A DNA stretch of 64,000 nt. It comes from Methylobacterium soli. Its GTDB lineage: Bacteria; Pseudomonadota; Alphaproteobacteria; Rhizobiales; Beijerinckiaceae. The notes under the pieces are model-generated. The model ran no database searches. It was not told where the DNA came from and saw only the letters and a program-made list of their open reading frames with translations. The stretch lies in the NCBI RefSeq assembly GCF_008806385.1, contig NZ_VZZK01000004.1, forward strand, positions 150,201 to 214,200, in the 5' to 3' direction. How positions within the stretch are numbered: the first letter of the stretch is position 1; each line of letters opens with the position of its first letter. Below, one piece after another: positions 38,182 to 47,121 of the stretch. The position numbers and the translations under genes are program-made.

Positions 38182-39612
38182 ATGGCAGCGAAGGTCGCGT
38201 CGTCCCCTTACGCCCGCGGCGGCGCGCCAGCCGCGCGATCCCGCCCCCCGGGGCCTCCGGGTTTGCCGATCCTCGGCAACCTTCTCGGCCTGGCGCGCGA
38301 CCCGCTCGCCTTCTACACGGACTGCGCCGAGCGCTATGGCGACATCGTCGGCATGCGCCTCGGCGGATGGCCGGCGCTGCTTCTCAACGATCCCGACGAC
38401 ATCGAGTCGGTGCTGGTCAAGCAGCACCGTTCCTACGTGCGCAACAGCTTCTTCTGGCGCCACGTCACCGCGGTCTTCGGCAACGGCCTGCTGACGAGCG
38501 AGGGCGCCCTCTGGCAGCGCCAGCGCCGGCTCGCGGCCCCCGCCTTCACGGGACCGCGCCTGACGCGCTACGGCGAGACCATGGTCGCGCATACGGGAGC
38601 CATGCTCGACACCTGGAAGGCGGGCGAGATCCGCGATGTCCACGCGGACATGATGGTGCTGACCTTGCGGATCGCGGCCGAGTCGCTGTTCGGCGCGGTC
38701 GTGGAGGAGGATGTCGAGACCATCAAGCGCGACGGTGACGCGATCACGCGGGAGATCGCCGCGCGCTTCACGCGCCTTTTCGTCATCCCCGACATCGTCC
38801 CATTGCCGGGGCATCTCCGGTATCGCCGCGGGATCCGCCGGCTGGAGGCCATCGTCGCCCGGATCCTGCGTCAGCGCCGCGCCGATCCGGAGGTGCATAG
38901 CGACCTCCTGTCGAACCTGATGCAGGCGCGCGACGAGACCGGCCAGCCCATGCCGGACCGGCAGCTTCGGGACGAGGTCCTGACGATGCTGCTGGCCGGG
39001 CAGGAGACCACCGCCCTCGCGCTCACGTGGAGCTGGTACCTGATCGGGCAGCATCCCGAGGTCGATGCGCGGCTCGGGGCGGAGGTGGAGGCGGTTCTCG
39101 GCGGCCGCGCGCCGACGATCGACGACCTGCCGCGGCTGCGCTACACCGGCCAGGTCATCACCGAGGCGATGCGGCTCTTCCCGCCCGCCTGGGCGCTCGG
39201 CCGGGAGGCGACCGTCGATTGCGAGATCGGCGGATATCCGGTGCCCAAGGGCACCACGCTCTTCATCTGCCCCTGGATCCTGCATCGCTCCGCGCGCTTC
39301 TTCGACGAACCGGCGGCATTCCGTCCGGAGCGATGGGAGGGCTCCCTCGCCAAGGACCTGCCGCGCTTCGCCTACCTGCCGTTCGGCGGAGGGCCGCGCA
39401 TCTGCATCGGCAACCGCTTCGCCCTGATGGAAGCGAGCCTGGTTCTGGCAACCGTCGCGCAGCGCTTCAGCCTGACCTGGCAGGCGAGCCGGCCCGTGAT
39501 CCCGCTGCCGTCGATCACCCTTCGCCCGGATGGCGGCGTCTGGGTGAAGCTCGCCGCGCGCGCAGGGACGCCGGCGGGAGCGAATCGCCGAGAGGCACGT
39601 TTCCAGGCATAG
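38182..39612 (+). CDS. Cytochrome P450
   Basis: 476 residues, soluble bacterial type. PPGPPGLPILGNLLGLARDPLAFY N-terminal proline-rich start; I-helix LLAGQETTALALTWSWYLI with the acid-alcohol-like ETT; K-helix EAMR (ExxR); PERW; haem loop FGGGPRICIGNRFALMEA with ligand Cys408. Sequence style is that of self-sufficient-partner-free P450s related to CYP4/CYP102-like fatty-acid hydroxylases; substrate unknown. No ferredoxin or reductase gene is adjacent. Confidence 0.93.
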   Translation: MAAKVASSPYARGGAPAARSRPPGPPGLPILGNLLGLARDPLAFYTDCAERYGDIVGMRLGGWPALLLNDPDDIESVLVKQHRSYVRNSFFWRHVTAVFGNGLLTSEGALWQRQRRLAAPAFTGPRLTRYGETMVAHTGAMLDTWKAGEIRDVHADMMVLTLRIAAESLFGAVVEEDVETIKRDGDAITREIAARFTRLFVIPDIVPLPGHLRYRRGIRRLEAIVARILRQRRADPEVHSDLLSNLMQARDETGQPMPDRQLRDEVLTMLLAGQETTALALTWSWYLIGQHPEVDARLGAEVEAVLGGRAPTIDDLPRLRYTGQVITEAMRLFPPAWALGREATVDCEIGGYPVPKGTTLFICPWILHRSARFFDEPAAFRPERWEGSLAKDLPRFAYLPFGGGPRICIGNRFALMEASLVLATVAQRFSLTWQASRPVIPLPSITLRPDGGVWVKLAARAGTPAGANRREARFQA

Positions 39613-39657
39613 TACCCTCCGCACGTGGCCGCGCGTGCCAGCCAGGGAGGCATGCCG

Positions 39658-39930
39658 ATGAGGACCGACGATCGTTACGCGCGCTTGATCCCGATGGTGC
39701 GGGCCGTCCTCGAAACGGTGGAGCAATCGATCGCGGCGGACGAACGCTCGGCGGCCGACATGGCACGTCTCGCCCATGACGTCGCGGACCAGCCCGGCGG
39801 CGCCGCCGAAACCTTCGCGCAGGTGAGCCGCCACCACGCGGTGCGCGCGCTGGCCGGGCGCGGACGGCGCGCGGCGCTCCTCGTCCAGTACGGGCTCACG
39901 ACGCCGGACGGGGATGACGCGGACCTGTGA
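39658..39930 (+). CDS. Small hypothetical protein
   Basis: 90 residues, soluble and helical (MRTDDRYARLIPMVRAVLETVEQSIAADERS...). GGGAGG lies 7 bases before ATG 39658; ATG 39652 is also in frame but too close to it. No family recognised. Follows the P450 by 45 bases on the same strand. Confidence 0.6.
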   Translation: MRTDDRYARLIPMVRAVLETVEQSIAADERSAADMARLAHDVADQPGGAAETFAQVSRHHAVRALAGRGRRAALLVQYGLTTPDGDDADL

Positions 39931-40195
39931 GGCGTCGCGCCTCCCGATGGCGCACCGGGGATCGAGAGGGGCCTCGCATGGGGGTCCCGGGGAGGGCCCC
40001 GGCCGTGATGCCTCGTATAGCGCCCGGGCGCGCCGACCTTGCGATCACCCGCGTTGACGCGTGGATCGGGGGCACCCGTCGGGAGCCGCGCCTCAGCCGC
40101 CCCCTGGTATCGTGACATGACCCTCCGCCCGCGCCGCATCGAACCTGCGTGCCCTGCGGGCGCGCACCGGACAGCCCGCCCATGATGAAGCACCC

Positions 40196-41470
40196 ATGAT
40201 GAAGCGCGGCCGGTGGCGGCGCGCGGCGATCCGCGGCCTGCGCATGCTCGCCCGCCCGGTCCGCCGGGCGCAGGGCAAGGACGGTCTCGTCCTCGAACCC
40301 TATCGCGGCTACGGCTCGCACGCCGAGATCTTCCTCATCGGCCGCGCTTTCCGGCAATCCCGGCCGGACGGCGCCGGCGCGGAGGGCAGCCTGCCGGTGC
40401 TTCTGCGCGACGTTCGCCGACGCATCACGCGGCGCCCCATCCGGGGCGCCCGCATCACCGCGCGCTTCGGCGGGTCCGAACTGCAGGTGACGGCGGACCG
40501 GGACGGCTATTTCCGCATCCACTTGCGGCCGCACTCGATCCCGCCGGGGGACGGGGGCTGGCACGCCGTCGATCTCGTCCTGGCGGCCGACCCGCCGGTG
40601 CGGGCGACGGGTCAGGTGTTCATCCCGCCGGCGCGATGCCGCTGCGTCGTCATCAGCGACATCGACGACACGGTGATGCGCACGGGCGTGGCGAACAAGC
40701 TGAAGATGCTGTGGCGCCTGTTCGTGGCCGATGCCGCGAGCCGGGTCGCCTTCCCGGGCGCGGCGGCCCTGTACCGGGCGCTCCATGCGGGCGCCGCCGG
40801 GAACGAGTCCAACCCCATGCTCTACGTGTCGCGGGCCCCCTGGGGCATCTACGACATGCTGACGGCGTTCTTCCGCCGTCACGCGATCCCGGAGGGCCCG
40901 GTCATGTTCCTGCGCGAGTGGGGCCTGTCCTGGCGCCACCCGCTGCCGCGACGCGCGGAGGAGCACAAGCGCGACCTGATCGTCCACATGCTCAGGCTCT
41001 ACGCCGATCTGCCCTTCGTGCTGATCGGCGATAGCGGGCAGCACGATCCCGAGGTCTATGCCGAGATCGTCGCGGCGCATCCGGGCCGCGTCGTCGCCGT
41101 CTACATCCGCAACGTCTCCTACGACGCGGCCCGCATCGCGGAGATCGAGCGCCTCGCCGCCTCGGTCACGGCGGCCAGGAGCAGCCTGGTGCTGGCGGCC
41201 GACAGCGTGGCCATGGCGGAGCACGCCGCTGGGCTCGGGCTGATCGCCCCGGAGGCGGTCGCCGCGGTGGCGGCCGAGCGGCGCACGGCGGATACGCCGG
41301 AGCCCGCGGCCGAGATCCGCCGGATCGACGCCTCGACGGCGGAGCCCGCGGCCGGAGACCGGTTGCGGGACGCGCTCGACGGCGTCTCTGACGGCCCTCC
41401 GAACCTGGTCGTCGAGGCGCAGCCCCGCGACCGGACGAACGGAGCCCAGGGCGCGCGGCCGCCTGGGTGA
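40196..41470 (+). CDS. App1-type phosphatase domain protein (DUF2183)
   Basis: 424 residues. An Ig-like N-terminal region (residues about 35-145) precedes the App1 catalytic domain: SDIDDTVMRTG holds the HAD-like DxDxT nucleophile (Asp155), then LYVSRAPWGIYDML, GPVMFLREWG, and the late acidic motif LIGDSGQHDPEVYAEIV. The yeast relative App1 is a phosphatidate phosphatase; the bacterial substrate is unknown. The stop lies in the first unit of a 14-bp tandem repeat. Adenylate cyclase follows on the same strand. Confidence 0.87.
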   Translation: MMKRGRWRRAAIRGLRMLARPVRRAQGKDGLVLEPYRGYGSHAEIFLIGRAFRQSRPDGAGAEGSLPVLLRDVRRRITRRPIRGARITARFGGSELQVTADRDGYFRIHLRPHSIPPGDGGWHAVDLVLAADPPVRATGQVFIPPARCRCVVISDIDDTVMRTGVANKLKMLWRLFVADAASRVAFPGAAALYRALHAGAAGNESNPMLYVSRAPWGIYDMLTAFFRRHAIPEGPVMFLREWGLSWRHPLPRRAEEHKRDLIVHMLRLYADLPFVLIGDSGQHDPEVYAEIVAAHPGRVVAVYIRNVSYDAARIAEIERLAASVTAARSSLVLAADSVAMAEHAAGLGLIAPEAVAAVAAERRTADTPEPAAEIRRIDASTAEPAAGDRLRDALDGVSDGPPNLVVEAQPRDRTNGAQGARPPG

Positions 41471-41513
41471 AGCCGCCTGGATGAAGCCGCATGGGTGAAG
41501 CCGCCTGGGTCGC
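41458..41513 (+). repeat. Four tandem 14-bp repeats across a gene end
   Basis: Units based on GCCGCCTGGGTGAA start at 41458, 41472, 41486 and 41500, with one or two changes each. The stop of the App1-type gene is in the first unit. As 14 is not a multiple of three, gain or loss of a unit upstream of the stop would alter the C-terminus. Confidence 0.9.
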
Positions 41514-41582
41514 GCCCGGATCGCCCCAGGATCGCGCCCAGGAGGGCTGCCACGGCGCGGCCCTTGGCGTATGAAGGCGGCG

Positions 41583-42590
41583 ATGCACAACCTCCGGTTC
41601 TGGTTCGTCGCGCCCGTCCTCGGGGCACTGGCCGGCCTGCTCTACGCGGGCGTCTTCAACGCCGGCACCCTGACGGGCTCGGCCATCCGGGGCGCCTTCA
41701 TCGGGTCGCCGATCCTGCTCTATGAGCGCGGATTCCTGCTGCCGTACTGGCGCGACCGCATCCGGCAGGCCGCGACCCCGCTCTTCGCCATCGCCACCCT
41801 GGCGACCTACGCGGCCATGATCGTGCTCGGCAACGCGATCGCCGGCACGCTGCTGCACCACGTCTTCGGGCATATGCACAGCGCCCGCGCGGCGATGTTC
41901 ATGACGGAGGCGGGCTTTGCCTACGCGCTCGGCGTCTCGGGCGTGATCGTGTTCGTCTTCCGCGTGCGGGACCTGATCGGCCCGAGCGTGTTCACCAACC
42001 TGCTGATCGGGCGCTACCATCGCCCGATCAGCGAGACGCGCATCTTCCTGTTCCTCGACGTGTCCGGGTCGACGCAGTTCGCCGACCGTCACGGCGACCT
42101 CGCGGCGCAGGCCTATCTCGGGCAGATCTTCAACGCCCTCGCGGCGCCGGTGCGCCGCTCGGGCGGTTCGATCGACGATTACATCGGCGACATGGCGCTG
42201 GTCACCTGGACGATGAAGCGCGGCGCGAAGGATGCCGCCTGCCTGCGCTGCGTTCTAGATTTCGCCGCGACCCTCGCGGCGGACGCCGCCATCTGGCGGG
42301 ACCGGTTCGGGCAGGTGCCGGAATTCCGTGCGGCGCTCCATTGCGGCTCGGTCGTCACGGCCGAGATCGGCTTCGAGCGGCACAAGATCGCGTATTTCGG
42401 CGACGTCGTGAACACGACGGCCCGGCTCGAGGCCCTGTCCAAGACCCTCGGCGTCACCATCCTGGTCTCGGCCGATCTCCTGGCCTGCATCGGCCCGCTG
42501 CCGGACGATCTCGTCGCCGAGGATCTCGACTTCCACGCCATCCGGGGGCGCAACGAACCCCTGGCCGTGTCGGCGATCCGGCAGCGCTGA
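41583..42590 (+). CDS. Class III adenylate/guanylate cyclase with membrane N-terminus
   Basis: 335 residues. Four or so membrane segments in the first 130 residues, then a single cyclase homology domain. Metal-binding Asp residues are in FLFLDVSGSTQFADR and DDYIGDMALVTW; GDVVNTTARLEAL is the conserved nucleotide-binding end. Probably makes cAMP as a homodimer. Start at 41583 chosen for AAGGCGGCG upstream; ATG 41571 is also in frame. The App1-type gene ends 112 bases earlier. Confidence 0.88.
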   Translation: MHNLRFWFVAPVLGALAGLLYAGVFNAGTLTGSAIRGAFIGSPILLYERGFLLPYWRDRIRQAATPLFAIATLATYAAMIVLGNAIAGTLLHHVFGHMHSARAAMFMTEAGFAYALGVSGVIVFVFRVRDLIGPSVFTNLLIGRYHRPISETRIFLFLDVSGSTQFADRHGDLAAQAYLGQIFNALAAPVRRSGGSIDDYIGDMALVTWTMKRGAKDAACLRCVLDFAATLAADAAIWRDRFGQVPEFRAALHCGSVVTAEIGFERHKIAYFGDVVNTTARLEALSKTLGVTILVSADLLACIGPLPDDLVAEDLDFHAIRGRNEPLAVSAIRQR

Positions 42591-42683
42591 CGCGCCGGCC
42601 CGCAGGCCCCTCTCCGCGCCTGATCGCGATTTCCGACGCGTTGGCCGGATCCACCGAACGCGAAAACGCGATAGAGGGGCCTC

Positions 42684-43628
42684 ATGGCACAGCCTCCCAC
42701 CGCCTCGACGCCCCGCAGCGAGACCGGCCAGCGAACGGTCACGAGCGCCTACGCGCTCCTGACGCTGACGGCCCTGATCTGGGCCGGCAACGCGGTGGCG
42801 GGCAAATGGGCGGTGGGGCAGGTCTCGCCCTTCGCCCTCACGAGCCTGCGCTGGCTCATTGCCTGCGCGGCGCTGATCCCCCTCGGATGGAGACCGGTTG
42901 CGCGCGAGTGGCGCCTGCTCGTGCCGAGCTGGCGCCGCATTCTGCTCATGGGCGGCTGCGGCTACACGGCCTTCAACGCCCTGTTCTACGTGGCGGGCTC
43001 CTACACCAGCGCGACCAACCTCGCGCTGTTCCAGGGCTCGATCCCGGTCATCGTGCTGGCGCTGAGCTTTCTGGTCTACCGGACGCCCGTCGGGCTGATC
43101 CAGGGGTTCGGGGTGCTGGTCACGCTGCTCGGGGTCGCCCTGGCGGCCACCCACGGGGATCCGGAGGTGCTGCGCACGCTGGCCTTCAACCGCGGCGACC
43201 TGTTCATGCTCGTCGCCTGCCTGCTCTATGCCGGCTACACCGTCGCTCTGCGGTCGCGGCCGGCGGTGTCGGGACTGACCTTCTTCACCGCCCTGGCTGT
43301 CGCCGCGCTCCTGACCTCCCTGCCGCTCCTGGCCTTCGAGGGAATCACCGGCCGCCTGATCTGGCCGACGCGCGAGGGTTGGGCGATCGTGGTCTTCGTG
43401 GGCCTCGGCCCCTCGCTGATCTCACAGCTCTTCTTCATGCGCGGGGTGGAACTGATCGGTCCGAACCGGGCCGGCGTGTTCGTCAACCTGGTCCCGATCT
43501 TCGGGGCGTTCCTGGCCGTGGCCCTGGTGGGGGAGCCGTTTCGCCTGGACAACGGCATCGCGCTGGCCCTCGTCCTCGGCGGCATCCTGATCGCCGAGCG
43601 GCTCGGACGGCGACGCCGCGGCGCCTGA
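42684..43628 (+). CDS. EamA/DMT-family transporter
   Basis: 314 residues with ten predicted membrane segments in two EamA repeats (ALIWAGNAVAGKWAVGQVSPFALTSLRW in the first; GDLFMLVACLLYAGYTVALRSRP and GPNRAGVFVNLVPIFGAFLAVALVGEPF in the second). Inner-membrane metabolite exporter or importer; substrate unknown. GAGGGG lies 5 bases before the ATG. Confidence 0.9.
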   Translation: MAQPPTASTPRSETGQRTVTSAYALLTLTALIWAGNAVAGKWAVGQVSPFALTSLRWLIACAALIPLGWRPVAREWRLLVPSWRRILLMGGCGYTAFNALFYVAGSYTSATNLALFQGSIPVIVLALSFLVYRTPVGLIQGFGVLVTLLGVALAATHGDPEVLRTLAFNRGDLFMLVACLLYAGYTVALRSRPAVSGLTFFTALAVAALLTSLPLLAFEGITGRLIWPTREGWAIVVFVGLGPSLISQLFFMRGVELIGPNRAGVFVNLVPIFGAFLAVALVGEPFRLDNGIALALVLGGILIAERLGRRRRGA

Positions 43629-43688
43629 GGAACCGCGCCGATCCGCGAAGGGCCCGCGGCCTCGCGCTGCACTCGCCGGCGCGGGGGC

Positions 43689-43829
43689 TCAGCGCGGTTG
43701 CGCGGCGATGCGCGAGAACGCCTCGATCAGGGCCTCGGCCTCTTCGGCCGACAGGTCGCTGATGCAGAGGCCTCGGCCGACGAAGACCGTCCACACGCCG
43801 TCATAGGTGGCTTCCTTACGGATCTGCAT
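43689..43829 (-). CDS. Small hypothetical protein
   Basis: 46 residues: MQIRKEATYDGVWTVFVGRG..., a compact beta-alpha pattern without signal or membrane segment. AAAGGGG lies about 9 bases before ATG 43829, which is why the longer upstream frame was rejected. Family not recognised. Confidence 0.55.
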   Translation of the reverse strand: MQIRKEATYDGVWTVFVGRGLCISDLSAEEAEALIEAFSRIAAQPR

Positions 43830-43973
43830 GGCCGAAACCCCTTTGAAGGTCAGGTTCGGGGAACGCTTCTTGAAGGCAACGGGCCGCGAGCGCCCTGGCT
43901 CCCAACCGACCCGGCCTTGCACGGATCGGGCCGCCGCGTTCCCGCCCGCGGTCCGGGCCCGGCCTTCAGCGGT

Positions 43974-44318
43974 TCAACCCCGGGCCCTCTTCCGATCCGC
44001 CACCTCGCTACCCATCCCGACCCGGAAGGCGCTCGCGCAGGTGGTCAGGTCGCCGAGCCCGCACCGGTGGCAGGCGCCGGACAGGGTGACGAACCCGGAA
44101 TCGGAAACGCGCCCGCACCGGGCCGCGTCCGCGTCCGCGTCGCGCGGGCTGATCCGGACGCGGTAGAGAAACCGGCACTGGCCCTGATACAGCATCGGAG
44201 CTTCCGCGCTCCGGCGCTGGGCGGCGCCCCCGGGCCTGCCCGGCCCATCGCGCAAATCCTCGCGGGCGACGAGGGCTCCATCGGGACGGCGGAAGACATT
44301 GATCCAGTAACCGCCCAT
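43974..44318 (-). CDS. Hypothetical protein
   Basis: 114 residues from ATG 44318: MGGYWINVFRRPDGALVARED..., then a Cys pair in HRCGLGDLTTC. Three frames are open here, but this one has the most protein-like composition. Ribosome-binding site poor. Low to moderate confidence. Confidence 0.4.
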   Translation of the reverse strand: MGGYWINVFRRPDGALVAREDLRDGPGRPGGAAQRRSAEAPMLYQGQCRFLYRVRISPRDADADAARCGRVSDSGFVTLSGACHRCGLGDLTTCASAFRVGMGSEVADRKRARG

Positions 44319-44464
44319 CCCGCGCCGTCCGCCCTGGCTGCCGCGTCGGGGCCGTGGCCCGGGCGCCCGCGCGGCGCCCGAGGCTCGCGCGATGTTTGGA
44401 ATACTGCATTCCATTGGCGCGAAGGCAAGGGTGTCCGCGGAGGACAGCGCCCGAGGACGGGTCG

Positions 44465-46612
44465 TCAGAACCGGGCGGTGAGGAAGAGCCGGACGTTGCG
44501 GCCCGGGAGCAGGATCTCGTCCTTCTTGAACGAGGCCGAGTTGCGGATGTCGGCGTCGAGCAGGTTGCGCCCCTGCAGGCCGAGCGTCACCGCGCTGGCG
44601 CCGTAGACCAGCGGGTCGAGGGGCTTGGTGTAGCTCACCTCGGCGCGCAGGTCGTTCCAGCCGCGCGTCGGCGTCTCGAGCGGGGCGACCTCGACCTGAT
44701 CGAAGGCGTGGAGCAGGTTCACCCGGGCGAACCAGCCCTCAGCCCGAACAAAGAGGCCGCCGCCGAGCCGGTGGGGCGGGATGCGCGGCACGTAGCTGCC
44801 GTCGTCGAACTGGGCGCGGACGAAATCGTACTGCGCCTCGAGGCCCGCCCAGCCGTCACCGACCGGCAGGAGGTCGAGCTGGGCCCCGATCTCGGCCCCG
44901 TAGAAGGTCGCGTTCCGCTGCGCGTAGACGATCTGGCGCAACTCGTCCCCGCTGCCGCAGGAGGCGAAGTCGTCGTCGCAGCGCAAGCCGGTCTCGCGCT
45001 TGTAGATGAAGCCGGTATAGCGCGTGTAATAGCCGGTCGCGTCGAGGCGCAGGGGACCCTCGGCCCTTCGGAGGCTCACCTCGGCGGTGCGCGCCCGCTC
45101 CAGCCGCAAGGACGGGTTACCGATCTCGAAGGTCGCGGTGGCGTCGTGCGGCCCCAGCGAGAACAGCTCGTAGCCGGTCGGCGCGCGCTCGACATAGGAG
45201 CCGTTCAGGCTGGCCACGAAGCCGTAGGGCAGATCCTGCAGCGCGCCGAGGCTGAGGCTCTTCGGCGCGAAGCGGCGCGTCAGGGGATAGCGCAAAGGGT
45301 CCTCGCCGGGCACGGGCAGATCGTCCCTCGGCACCTGCGTGGCAATGCTGTTGAGACGGTCCCCCTCGATGCGTCCGGCGGCTTGCAGGCGCAGGCCGTT
45401 GCCGACGGCGAGTTCCTCGAACAGGTAGGCTGCGTCGGCGCGGGACTCGGTCCGCGGCAGGAAGCCCTCGAGCTGGGTATTGAGGACCCGGCGCCCGGTC
45501 TGGAACCCGATGGCTCCCGTGAGCGTGCCGAGCGCCGTGAAGACGGGGACGTGCTGCGCCTCGATCCGGGCCTCGACCTCGCGGTTCTTGAAGATCGCCT
45601 GGATCCCGTCGATGCCATCCGCCCCGATGCCGATCTCGTCGTGGCGATATACCGAGCCGCCGCCCCAGAAGCGGATCACCTCGAAGGGACCTTCCAGGGG
45701 CCGATAGGCGCCGCGCGCGAGCAGCTGGTCCTGATGCGGCGTCAGGCGGGTGCGGCTCTGTGCGGCCTCGCCGCCGGGGATCTGGTACTGGGCGTCGTAG
45801 CGGCTGTAGGAGAGACCGAGGAAACCACGGTCGCCGATGGCCGAGATGCCGACGGAGCCGCCCTGCGACGCGGTGGCGGAGTTGCGCTGGATGCCGCTCG
45901 GGATCGCGTAGCTGTCGGTCGCCGACGTGAACCCGTCCGCGTGCACCGCAACGCCGTCGCCGCCCGCATCGACCGAAGCGGCGCCGAGCCGGCCGTTATC
46001 GACACTCGTGAACCCCGTCGTCACCTGTCCCTGGACGCCCCGGTCCGGGATGAAGCTTGGGACCCGGTTGTTCTCGGCCGAGACCACGCCCCCGATGGCG
46101 CCCGAGCCGTAGCGGAGCGTCGCGGGCCCGCGGATCACCTCGATCCGGTCCGAGACCAGCGGATTGACCGGGACCGCGTGATCCTCCCCGAGTTCGGAGA
46201 CGCCGCCCGCGGAGATGCCGTTCTCCTGGATGCGCACGCGGGCATTGTCGAGGCCGCGGATGATCGGCCGGGAGGCGGCCCCCGGCGCGTAGGTCGAGGC
46301 AGAGATGCCGGGCCGGTCGAACAGGGCATCGCCGAGCGTGCGAGGCTGGTCGCGCGCGATCTGCTCCTGCGTCACCACCGTCACGGGCGAGACAGTGCTC
46401 GTCACCACCGGGAGAACGCCCGTCGGGCCGGCGCTCGCCGAGGCTGGCGAGGCCTGCACCGACAGGATCGGGCTCGGCGAGGTGACGCTGAGCTCCTCCA
46501 GGGTCACGGCCTGCTGCGCCGCGGCGCCGGTCACGAGAAGGACAGGGCCGGCGAGCGCGAGCGCCGCGCGGGCAAGGCCTTCGAGTGGCGAGGAACGAGA
46601 CGAGCGGGGCAT
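44465..46612 (-). CDS. TonB-dependent outer-membrane receptor, ZnuD-like
   Basis: 715 residues. Signal peptide (1-32), then plug domain: VVTQEQIARDQPRTLGDALFDRPGIS, RPIIRGLDNARVRIQENGISAGGVSELGEDHAVPVNPL, RIEVIRGPATLRYGSGAIGGVVS. The plug's EDHAVPVNPL resembles ZnuD-type zinc receptors. A 22-strand barrel follows, ending NVRLFLTARF with the terminal Phe required for insertion. Two inverted repeats of Fur/Zur type lie upstream (46628-46640 and 46709-46721), suggesting repression by zinc or another metal. No TonB or ABC metal importer gene is adjacent; haem or siderophore substrates remain possible. Confidence 0.88.
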   Translation of the reverse strand: MPRSSRSSPLEGLARAALALAGPVLLVTGAAAQQAVTLEELSVTSPSPILSVQASPASASAGPTGVLPVVTSTVSPVTVVTQEQIARDQPRTLGDALFDRPGISASTYAPGAASRPIIRGLDNARVRIQENGISAGGVSELGEDHAVPVNPLVSDRIEVIRGPATLRYGSGAIGGVVSAENNRVPSFIPDRGVQGQVTTGFTSVDNGRLGAASVDAGGDGVAVHADGFTSATDSYAIPSGIQRNSATASQGGSVGISAIGDRGFLGLSYSRYDAQYQIPGGEAAQSRTRLTPHQDQLLARGAYRPLEGPFEVIRFWGGGSVYRHDEIGIGADGIDGIQAIFKNREVEARIEAQHVPVFTALGTLTGAIGFQTGRRVLNTQLEGFLPRTESRADAAYLFEELAVGNGLRLQAAGRIEGDRLNSIATQVPRDDLPVPGEDPLRYPLTRRFAPKSLSLGALQDLPYGFVASLNGSYVERAPTGYELFSLGPHDATATFEIGNPSLRLERARTAEVSLRRAEGPLRLDATGYYTRYTGFIYKRETGLRCDDDFASCGSGDELRQIVYAQRNATFYGAEIGAQLDLLPVGDGWAGLEAQYDFVRAQFDDGSYVPRIPPHRLGGGLFVRAEGWFARVNLLHAFDQVEVAPLETPTRGWNDLRAEVSYTKPLDPLVYGASAVTLGLQGRNLLDADIRNSASFKKDEILLPGRNVRLFLTARF

Positions 46613-46627
46613 GTCGATCCGAACGAT

Positions 46628-46640
46628 GTTATATCGTTAC
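46628..46640 (-). promoter_or_regulatory. Possible Zur/Fur-type box next to the receptor start
   Basis: GTTATATCGTTAC, an imperfect inverted repeat with an A+T-rich core, 15 bases upstream of the receptor start codon. It resembles alphaproteobacterial Zur boxes (TGTTATA-type half-sites). Confidence 0.45.
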
Positions 46641-46708
46641 ACTAAGGTAGCCTCGGCTTCCGGATCGCAAGGCTTCGCGCTGCGCGCGGTCTCAGATGCG
46701 CCACGCCC

Positions 46709-46721
46709 GTAACATTGTTAC
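46709..46721. promoter_or_regulatory. Second inverted repeat upstream of the receptor
   Basis: GTAACATTGTTAC, GTAACA and TGTTAC around one central base, about 97 bases before the start. Together with the box at 46628 this looks like a metal-regulator control region. Confidence 0.5.
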
Positions 46722-46830
46722 AACACGGGCCGAGCAGGCGCGGCCGCGAGCGCCGATCTGAAGGGCGATCAGCGGTGTGCAGGATCGCCCGCGCGTGTTA
46801 GCGTCACCCCGGTCAGCGAGGGAGGCAGCG

Positions 46831-47106
46831 ATGCCCGGTACCCATGCTTTCCCAGCCCGGGGTGATGATCAGGACGCGCTCACGGGTGAGCTTCAACATA
46901 CCTTGGCGGCCTTGGCCGATGTCGAGTTCGCGTTGCAGATCCAGCGCGAGCGCCTCGATTGCTGGCCCGGTCCCCGCGAGCAGAAGGACCGGCTCGCCGC
47001 ACAGGCCGAGACGGAACGGCAGCGTCGGCGCGCGCCGCTGATCCGGCGATTGGACGCCCTGCAGGCGCGCGTCATCGCCATGACCCTGGGCAACGTTCTG
47101 CACTGA
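46831..47106 (+). CDS. Small hypothetical coiled-coil protein
   Basis: 91 residues, soluble, charged and helical (LQHTLAALADVEFALQIQRERLD, EQKDRLAAQAETERQRRR, RRLDALQARVIAMTLGN). GGGAGG lies about 5 bases before ATG. No family recognised. It converges on the PHB depolymerase gene. Confidence 0.65.
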   Translation: MPGTHAFPARGDDQDALTGELQHTLAALADVEFALQIQRERLDCWPGPREQKDRLAAQAETERQRRRAPLIRRLDALQARVIAMTLGNVLH

Positions 47107-47121
47107 CGGGCGCCCGGCCGC

